DNA from: Ctena decussata
Lineage: Eukaryota > Mollusca > Bivalvia > Lucinida > Lucinidae
Direction: 5' to 3'
DNA: 64,000 nucleotides
Assembly (NCBI GenBank): GCA_963989385.1
Contig: OZ022501.1
Span: 92,736,979 to 92,800,978, forward strand
This document shows, in pieces, positions 57,127-64,000 of the stretch. The notes below the pieces were generated by a model. The model ran no database searches. It was not told the origin of the DNA and was given only the letters and a program-made list of their open reading frames with translations. Numbering within the stretch: the first letter of the stretch is position 1; each line of letters begins with the position of its first letter. The position numbers and the translations under genes are program-made.

Positions 57127-57706
57127 GATTAGCGGTGCCTCGAAAATAAGGCCAAAGCGGAAAAAGAAATCCCCATCAGCTGTTGCAAGGGACCGTGCCA
57201 GAAGTCAGAAGTTTTGGAAACAGAAGAAGTCTGCCAACATCTGTCAACTGACCGCCCAGCAGCCACGAACAAAGGATACCGTTCTTGAAGAGGAAACCTC
57301 CATTCGTACAGAACAGGACTATTCAGTTGTTTGTGAAGTACCTTCTTGTAATTTGAGTGATTTGGAACCCAGTCAGAAGGATCATATTGAACTGGTTATT
57401 CACAGTCAAAGTGTACCTAATGAACTGGAGTCACTATCAGTGGCACCCCATACCTCTGAAGTTGATGTAGCAACTGAACAGTCAATTCTTGTGGATTTAC
57501 TAGAAGTACTGGACAGTGATGACGACGTCCCTGTAAGGAAGTGTGACGTTTGTGCCAATTGTAAGCAAAGGCTTGCACTGGGTGCTGAACTTGTTCACTG
57601 TGCCCATTGTTCCACAGTGTACTGTAGTGAAAAGTGTCAGGAGAAAGACTCTGGGTTCCACCGTTTTGTCTGTTCAGTGGTTGCCCCAGTTTCTAGGAGG
57701 AAGTGA
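57127..57706 (+). CDS. 3' exon (or fragment) of a MYND zinc-finger protein
   Basis: About 193 codons end at a TGA at 57,704. The C-terminus is a MYND finger: CANC, CAHC after twelve residues, then VYC, KC, H and FVC, in the spacing C-x2-C-x12-C-x2-C-x4-C-x3-C-x7-H-x3-C. The N-terminal part is basic (RPKRKKKSPSAVARDRARSQ), the middle acidic and serine-rich. MYND fingers mediate protein-protein contacts, usually in regulators of transcription. The frame has no ATG at all and is closed by a stop at 57,098, so it must be a downstream exon (possible acceptor CCAGTTACAG at 57,117-57,126) or a fragment. The basic PS-R-RDRAR type start is also seen in repeat-associated genes of marine invertebrates, so a transposon-linked origin is possible. 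Confidence 0.6.
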
Positions 57707-58756
57707 CTTTTGTATATAGGCTGTATTTTATGACTGTATGTAGTGTGTTGACAGTTTTACTTCAGTGACGAAGCTGCATGTAGTGTGTTTGACAGTTTTA
57801 CTTAGTGATATAAATTTTAATTCTATTTTTATGTAAACACTTCTTTAATATATAAACACTTTACTGCGTAGTGTGAACGCAGGTGCTCCTATCACAGGAG
57901 GGAAATACGGACAAAAGAAAGAAAGAAAGAAAGGTGGCGGCTTCACCCACGACTGTCATGCAGATAGTCATCGTCGAGCACGTGGTCTTTCTTTCTACTT
58001 CCTGTCATCAAAATGGACAAACTTCAGCCCGTGAAATTAGCGAAAGTATGCTTTAGTTTACGATATATTCGAACTTCATTCGTAAATTCTTATTAACAGA
58101 ATTACATACAACTTGTAATTGCCATCATTGGCCAAATTTCACTGCCAAAAAAGATAGTAATGGAAGAATTTTTGTCACTACGTTTCGTTGGAAGGCCTGT
58201 GCTTTCGTCAGTCACTAGATTCCGTATACGTCTATCTTTAACAGATGGTCCGTCACACTTGTCTGCTATGCCTGGTGCAGTATGAGGCAGGGCTCCAGAT
58301 AAGCAGCGTATTTGCATAAATACCCAGTAAAATTTAAAAATGCTAAAAACTTATGCCTGTAACAAAGACTACAGGTTGGGAACAAGCTTCAATTGATCTA
58401 TAGTAGATCAATTGGTCTTATTTAGAACAATTGATCTTTTAAAATGCACTGAAACACGTATTTTGAGCTCTGTGCATGCCCAGGGATACAGACTAGCGGT
58501 CGCCCACTCGCCCACTGCGAGTAAAAAATCGGGTGGGCGCCTAAAATTAAAATGATAGTCGCCCAGTTTGCGATCGTCAGCTGTTGGCGTGCGTCTGGCG
58601 TGTTTTCGGCTTGGAGTAAAATCCGCCACCTCTATGGGTATTGCTAACTTCCGCGCCGATATCGGCTATGACTATTCGGTGTTCCGTCATACTTGTGTGT
58701 TGGATGGCCGCCTCCTTGTAATGGAAGATAGATAGACAGATTTGACAGCTAAAAAT
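57707..58756. other. Non-coding stretch with an uninterrupted LINE-target repeat
   Basis: An (AAAG)n run is at 57,914-57,933. At 58,375-58,500 lies the intact form of the repeat that the LINE at 54,145 split. No gene is supported. Confidence 0.5.
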
Positions 58757-59089
58757 CTTTCTTTCTTTCTTTCTTCCATTTACGCCATAACCCCCGAAGG
58801 GGACACAGACGGTGTACTTTTGTACACTCCGGTGTTGCAGGATGAAAGCCTACAAATAGCCATGTAGCTATAGTAGGGATCTTTAACCTGCACAGGGGAT
58901 GACTCTCCCTGCACAGGGGGCCTCCAGTTAATGTCCCGATCCGAAGGACGGCACACTTGTTAGCATCATCCCTGCAAATGATGCTAGAAAAACGCGTTCG
59001 GACATAGGAAGATTTCGCCTCAGGCGGGATTCGAACCCACGACCTCTGGCTTCAGAGTCAAGTGCACTAACCACTGAGCCACCGCGCTT
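58757..59089 (-). mobile_element. tRNA-derived SINE with AAAG tail
   Basis: On the minus strand it begins with a tRNA-like head (reverse of about 59,017-59,089): A-box TGGCTCAGTGG and B-box GGTTCGAATCC, anticodon region ACTCTGAAG resembling glutamine tRNA but with poor stem pairing. It continues with a body and ends in AAAG repeats (plus-strand CTTTCTTTCTTTC, 58,757-58,775). A target duplication was not found. It differs from the SINE at 15,145. Confidence 0.8.
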
Positions 59090-59350
59090 AACCGTTTATA
59101 AATTTTTCGCGCATAATATGGCGATAAATCGCTGGTGTTTCACATCCAGTTGCTAAAAGGAAACAAAACTATGAAGAAAGAAGGGTTTATTACAAAGCCT
59201 ACAGAAACAGCGCAATTTTTGCACTGATTCTGAATAAAAGATTCCCACGTTTTAAATGTGGGCCCCTAAATTTCTGGCTGGGCGACTAAGTTTCAGTTTT
59301 TAGGGGCCCAGCTTGCTCCTATGAAAAATGAGTTAGTCTGTATTCCTTAA

Positions 59351-59397
59351 GGCTACATCACGATAAAATAGTTCATGCTGATAGAGCAATGGGGCCT
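59351..59397 (-). mobile_element. 47-bp inverted remnant of the piggyBac-type MITE
   Basis: Runs from a TTAA at 59,347 to the TTAA shared with the next element and is the exact reverse of that element's first bases (AGGCCCCATTGCTCTATCAG and onward). Together they form a near-perfect palindrome around 59,398. Confidence 0.85.
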
Positions 59398-59401
59398 TTA
59401 A

Positions 59402-59945
59402 AGGCCCCATTGCTCTATCAGCATGAACTATTTTATCGTGAGGTATCGCTGCAAACTTCTCACAACAGTTTCGCCATTGATTATTATCGTGATTGGCCGG
59501 CTTTGAAAAATCAAAACGTCCTTGAGTTTACCATAAAATAGATTTAAAGAAATAACTAGGTCATTTTAGTTGCCAACCAAAATGACCTACTTTCGATTTC
59601 ACAAGCTTTATTTCACGATAAAAATACAACGTACAGGCGGTAAAAATATAAGGTACAGGCGTTTAACAGGTGATAAAAATACAATGTACAAAAAAATAGG
59701 CAAGGATCCCATTGATTGTGCCGCTGTGGCATTACTGCATTGCTTAACGGGGAACCAGAGACGAAACCCGTATTTTCATGGAGTGACATCATTTTTTTTA
59801 AAATACCTTGTTCCGTCTTTTTTACCAGTTATATGCTACAAAAAAGCACACCAACCGACATATTTTCATCAATTCTGAAGGCTGTACAGGTTGCATAATG
59901 ATTTGTATTTTGACGGTTTTTACCTTTGATAGGACTATGGAGACT
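59402..59945 (+). mobile_element. piggyBac-type MITE, 544 bp
   Basis: TTAA at 59,398-59,401 and 59,946-59,949. Nearly identical to the copies at 27,688 and 37,292, so it moved recently. Confidence 0.92.
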
Positions 59946-60746
59946 TTAAATAATATAAATAAATAAATAAATAAACTGGTTTAGGCAAACATCGAAAACC
60001 CTTACTGTGACAGTTTCATTATGCATAATGGCACTTCATGGCATGCTCGACCATCAAATATACTGATAAGCCTGCGCATCTGCTGAGACTGGTCCGTACA
60101 CAGGTCAGGGTAAAACTTTCTCATAGCCTTAAGACCATTAGGGCAGTAGGTTTTAAGAGGCCCACGACATACGAAGGGGGTTTGATCTCTTATTTCTTTG
60201 CAAATTTACTTTCCCTGATTCGATTCTGTCAACCATTTACTTCTGGGTCAATATCACGGGACTGATAGGATTTGTGCATTGTATCCTAGCGCTCTTACCA
60301 CACGACTGTGGCAACACTCGATAAAGTTCATACATGTAGATTAATCTGGCCCCTTAGATAGTTCATGCGAAGATACTGTCATTTTAGCTCAGCTGTACGG
60401 AAGTACATCGAGCGGGGCACATGACGTAAATATATAGCGTTATTTATCATGCATGTGCTGCAAAATTCACCTAATAACAGGGGTATGATAACATGATGTG
60501 ATATCATGTCACTTTAGAACTGCGCTTGCGCGAATGTTATCAGGCGATGCCTACAGAAGCGATCTCTGAAGACTATTGGTTATATACTGACGTTGGCCGT
60601 GATAACAACGTTTGATTGATGAAATGACGGCTCCGACTTACGTCATAACGCATCCGCGGCGTCAGCAAGTTCGAACAAAACTGTCTTTGCTTTTCATTTG
60701 TTTGACTCTCTAATGATGCAAGATAAATAAAACACCATCATGATGG

Positions 60747-60869
60747 AAGTGTCTTTTGATATCAAGTTCATCAGGGCCGACCAGAAACACGTCGGACTGG
60801 CTCGGCAAGCCTCGCCATTCCTACGCTGTTTCTGTTCTCGCCTGATAAACTTGATATCAAAAGACACTT
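60747..60869. repeat. Hairpin MITE with about 30-bp arms
   Basis: AAGTGTCTTTTGATATCAAG at 60,747 pairs with CTTGATATCAAAAGACACTT ending at 60,869; the loop has about 60 bases. Immediately to the right (60,890-60,965) is a one-sided relic of the GACGTC-rich family seen at 63,220. Confidence 0.75.
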
Positions 60870-60969
60870 ACTTGGTATTCTCTATATTACAGTCGATGCG
60901 ATGTCAGTACGGCGCTTCGGCGTCTGTATGACGTCTAAATGACGTCTTGTGCCTGTTGGACAGGCAGTA

Positions 60970-61660
60970 TAGTAGTAAACACGGCATCAGCGTCTGCTAG
61001 GGACCAGACCATATGCTTGAGATTGTTTATCAGGAAGTGATGGTTCCTTGAAATACTCAGGTTCTGATATTTCAGAACATTTATTTTTGTTATAGTATAT
61101 TCATCACGGGGTAAGTTATTTCTGATCGAGAAGCGGAGCCCCGAGTCAGATCTATAACTGGCTTGTAGCATGACGTACTCGCCCAGTCTCAGGTATATAA
61201 ACAAAAAAGTGACGTGGTAATCATTTATGACAGTCATGAAAGACAAAGAAAACACACGCACCACTAACCAGCATCAATCAAATTGATCATTGTAATTTTT
61301 CCTTTCACATGTCTTTATGGTGATAACCTTGGCACACTTTTATAGCTAGCCGCTGGACCCTTCAGTCATTATAGAATTAAGAAATGAATAGAAAGGATTA
61401 TTAAATGCAAGGCAAGAAATATATTACATTAAAAACTAAGAAAGAACCAAGCATATTTAAGGTGAATGGATACACTCGTGAATGGGTATACTTCCGTCTG
61501 CTATAGAAAACAAAAGCTCCTCTGAGCGGGACAATACGCGACTGTTGGGGCTTAAAGTTGGAAAGAAAACAAGACATGACAGAACTTTGTCAGTAGCTTA
61601 AATCATTAATAATGAGGCAGATATAAGGCTACAAACTAAACGAAGCTAATATGAAATTCC
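60970..61660. other. Non-coding stretch
   Basis: No gene, repeat array or clear element recognised; short open frames lack domains. Confidence 0.4.
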
Positions 61661-61669
61661 GAGACAAAA

Positions 61670-62130
61670 ATTACAAAGGGTAAATTTCACCAAAACTGAA
61701 AGTAGGGTTATGGTTCTTTTTCTCTGCATATCATCTGATATTTGTACAAACTTTCATGAAGAAATCTTAAATGGTTTTCGAGATATGGAGCAGATATGAA
61801 ATGTTACCGTTTGACCTTTGACCTCTAATTGTGACCTTGATCTTTGTCGGACATTGTTGAACTATGAGTTCTGCACATCGCCTTGATAAGGTAAACATTT
61901 GACTCAAGTTTAAAAAAAATCTTTCAAAGGGTTAAAGAGATATGCAGCGGACACGAAGGTAATACAAAATTACAATACTAAAAATACAAAGGGGCATTAT
62001 TTTGTCAAAAGTGAAAGTAGTGTTATGTTGTATTTTTTCTGCACACAAAAATTTCTTTGCGGACACGAAAATTTAACGGACAGACGAACGGAGGCCACGA
62101 CATAATACGACCCGTCTTCGTAAGGCGTAT
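61670..62130 (-). mobile_element. Possible further Helentron/pearl-like element, partial
   Basis: Two diverged repeats (AACTGAAAGTAGGGTTATG near 61,695 and AGTGAAAGTAGTGTTATG near 62,011) about 315 bases apart are followed by a short ACGG-type stretch (GACGAACGGAGGCC) and end CGTATAAAAAAG. This has the microsatellite-near-one-end layout of the other elements, but an inverted partner end was not found. Confidence 0.35.
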
Positions 62131-62448
62131 AAAAAAGTCTTTGGTAACTTAATGATCAAACCTCACTATATAAGATGTATGGGTACACACACCGTTTTTT
62201 CTGCCATTTTTCAAAGGGAGACAATACTTATGACTTCTTGCTTCCTTCCAAAATGGGATCAACTTGGAAGAATTTGCTAGTAGAAAAGTAAACTCTCTAT
62301 AAAGGAGTCGAATTAACCTACACTCCTCCCCACCCCACTTCACCACCCCACCCCCGTATAGAAGGAATGGTAGACAATGGAAGAGTTGCTTCCCTGAAAG
62401 TGTACCCACTTGCCTTAAACGCCAAATTTTACATTCAGCACCGCAAAA

Positions 62449-62472
62449 AAAAAAAAAAAAAAAAAAAAAAAA
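62449..62472 (+). repeat. Poly-A tract
   Basis: More than twenty consecutive A. No retroelement body is recognisable next to it. Confidence 0.85.
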
Positions 62473-62529
62473 CGAGTTCAAATGATCAAAATTGACTAGA
62501 AGAAATCCAGCGGTAGTTTTCAGCTGTAA

Positions 62530-62743
62530 GGGAGAGTCGGGTAACTTCGGACAGCGGGTAAATTCGGACAGTGGCATTGTTTCCTTTATATATGTCAGTT
62601 GTTTGGAATTAAAACAAAATTAACCGGGCAAACAGTGAAAACCCTGATGAGACGGCTCATTATGAGCCGTATCATCTGGATTTTCACTGTTTGCCATGAT
62701 ATGTCCGAATTTTCCCGCCTGTCCGAAGTTACCCGACTCTCCC
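62530..62743. mobile_element. Hairpin MITE with nearly full-length inverted repeat
   Basis: The ends GGGAGAGTCGGGTAACTTCG and the matching CGAAGTTACCCGACTCTCCC pair, and the interior pairs again (GGCAAACAGTGAAAA with TTTTCACTGTTTGCC; ACGGCTCAT with ATGAGCCGT). The whole 214-bp element can fold into one long stem. TA lies next to both ends, which suggests a Tc1/mariner-type target. One end of another copy opens the window (1-25). Confidence 0.85.
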
Positions 62744-63219
62744 CTATAGCGGCCGGGAAATACTCTTGAGCAGTGGAAGGGAACAGCCAAACAGTTAGCC
62801 TTTCGACGGCCGGCGGTTTCGGAAACATCGCTGGAAAAGGAGGTGGGTCGATTATTGAGCTCTTTACCTTGACTTACCTACTTGATGAGTGAATCGGTAA
62901 ATGTAATTCTCATGACGTCAGAGGTTACCGCGAAGGGGACACGCTACCACGAAGTATTTTCGTAAGCTTTGTGGTCTTGTTTATTTTATTTATTTATTTA
63001 TTTTTTAGTGTCATCCCAGTATGTAATTTAGGACTGATACTAAGCGCATGCAAGGCCATGGTACTGGCATACACAGAGGAAACGTTAACAGAATCCTTGA
63101 ATATGCGAGGTCGTGAGAGCCTTTCAAAAAGGCACTGTGAGCAATAACGCAGAAAATATGCTACGGCTGTGGAAAGGTTGTACGTACTTGCCAGCATGAA
63201 TCCAAAGTGTTCAAGCAGA

Positions 63220-63334
63220 CCCAGCCGGCACACAACGTCGAAATGACGTCGTACTGACGTCGATGCGACGTCATACGTCATGACGTCGCATCAACACCAA
63301 TACGACGTCATTTCGACGTCATGTGCCTGCTGGG
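63220..63334. mobile_element. GACGTC-rich palindromic MITE
   Basis: The ends CCCAGCCGGCACA and TGTGCCTGCTGGGG are inverted repeats. The interior is an imperfect palindrome made of repeated GACGTC/CGACGTCAT words, each CRE-like. Relics with the same words are near 1,034, 10,966, 11,582, 16,748, 35,861 and 60,891. Confidence 0.75.
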
Positions 63335-63339
63335 GACAT

Positions 63340-64000
63340 TCATTCAGGGACGGTGACTAGAAGATTTTTCCTTCAGACTTTACCAAGGAGATTAATTTGG
63401 TGACGAAAACCTCAGGAGCTTCTGCAGGTTGTATTGTTAATGACCTATGCTGAAATTCTGACTTTAGCGGCGCACAAAAACACATTAATGGTCAGACAGG
63501 TCGCCAAATGAAGGTATAGATAAAGGAAATGCGTGAAGAAGTAAGTGTGTAAGACTCCTAGTTTTTGGGATAAAGCTGGACTTATAACAAGTGTCAGTCC
63601 TGACCTATAATATTGGGTGCTAAAGAATAATGAGTTATGCTTTGTCTGTTTGCGAGGTACGTAGCTAGTTGTGATACTTGAAGGTATAGTTTTCTTACCT
63701 GCTAGACAGAGTTTGTTCTATTTTTAGCGGTGCTAGTTTAAACATATTTTATTGCTCAAATAATAGCAATGGGGTCGGGCTACAAGTTCTCACAACATTA
63801 GTTACAGCCCTCCCCCTACAATATTCAATACAACAGCAACATGGCTAACAACTAACAATTCAGTCACCGTCATAATTCCAAACATTGAGACACTTTATGC
63901 TCACAGTATATCCGGTTTAATGTACATTATGCGGAAAACAGTGAGGACTCAGGTCAGACCGCTCCATTGGCAGCTGTCTGATCCAAGCCCACACCATACC
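63340..64000. other. Non-coding right edge
   Basis: No supported gene or repeat in the last 660 bases. Confidence 0.4.

Noticed and set aside
59017..59089. Glutamine-like tRNA gene on the minus strand
   Set aside because: Anticodon stem pairs poorly and the sequence continues into a SINE body with an AAAG tail.
62640..62680. Hammerhead ribozyme suggested by CTGATGAGACGG next to a hairpin
   Set aside because: The required GAAA after the stem is missing (ATCATC instead); the motif belongs to the MITE palindrome.

Overview
This is nuclear DNA of a eukaryote, most likely a bivalve mollusc and possibly a venerid-type clam; the species is inferred, not shown. The evidence is AT-rich, gene-poor sequence crowded with bivalve-style repeats: pearl/Helentron-like elements with (GTCC)n microsatellites and 150-185 bp core repeats, TTAA-flanked MITEs, tRNA-headed SINEs, Penelope-like retroelements and two kinds of LINE. 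There are no bacterial operons, rRNA genes or CRISPR arrays.

The core is a tandem array of three units, each with one intact coding sequence: 5480-7255 (591 aa), 29945-31705 (586 aa) and 51386-53158 (590 aa). The proteins are paralogues with weak ankyrin-like segments and a C-terminal SOCS box. This suggests an ASB-like substrate receptor for a cullin-5/Elongin B-C ubiquitin ligase. Each coding sequence appears to lie in one exon, 19-20 bases after a splice acceptor.

The units are mosaic. To the left of about 29,895 unit 2 resembles unit 3; to the right, gene and 3' flank included, it resembles unit 1. A single unequal crossover just before the start codon of the SOCS-box gene explains this. 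The duplicated segment ran from the gene of unit 1 to the upstream flank of the last gene. Comparing paralogous units also gives empty sites for many insertions: two Penelope-like elements, a SINE, several TTAA MITEs, Helentron-like elements, and two blocks of about 7.8 kb (15,837-23,698 and 34,867-42,645).

Layout: 1-5,470 upstream flank of gene 1; 5,480-7,255 gene 1; 7,256-10,057 3' flank ending in a Helentron-like element; 10,058-29,900 upstream flank of gene 2, heavily invaded; 29,945-31,705 gene 2; 31,706-34,866 3' flank; 34,867-42,645 unique AT-rich block; 42,646-51,385 upstream flank of gene 3; 51,386-53,158 gene 3; 53,159-53,760 end of the array. The right flank holds a broken LINE (54,145-56,071), the 3' exon of a MYND zinc-finger protein (57,127-57,706), a SINE, a palindromic TTAA MITE and several hairpin MITEs up to 64,000. 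Apart from the three SOCS-box genes and the MYND exon, no host protein-coding gene can be supported.
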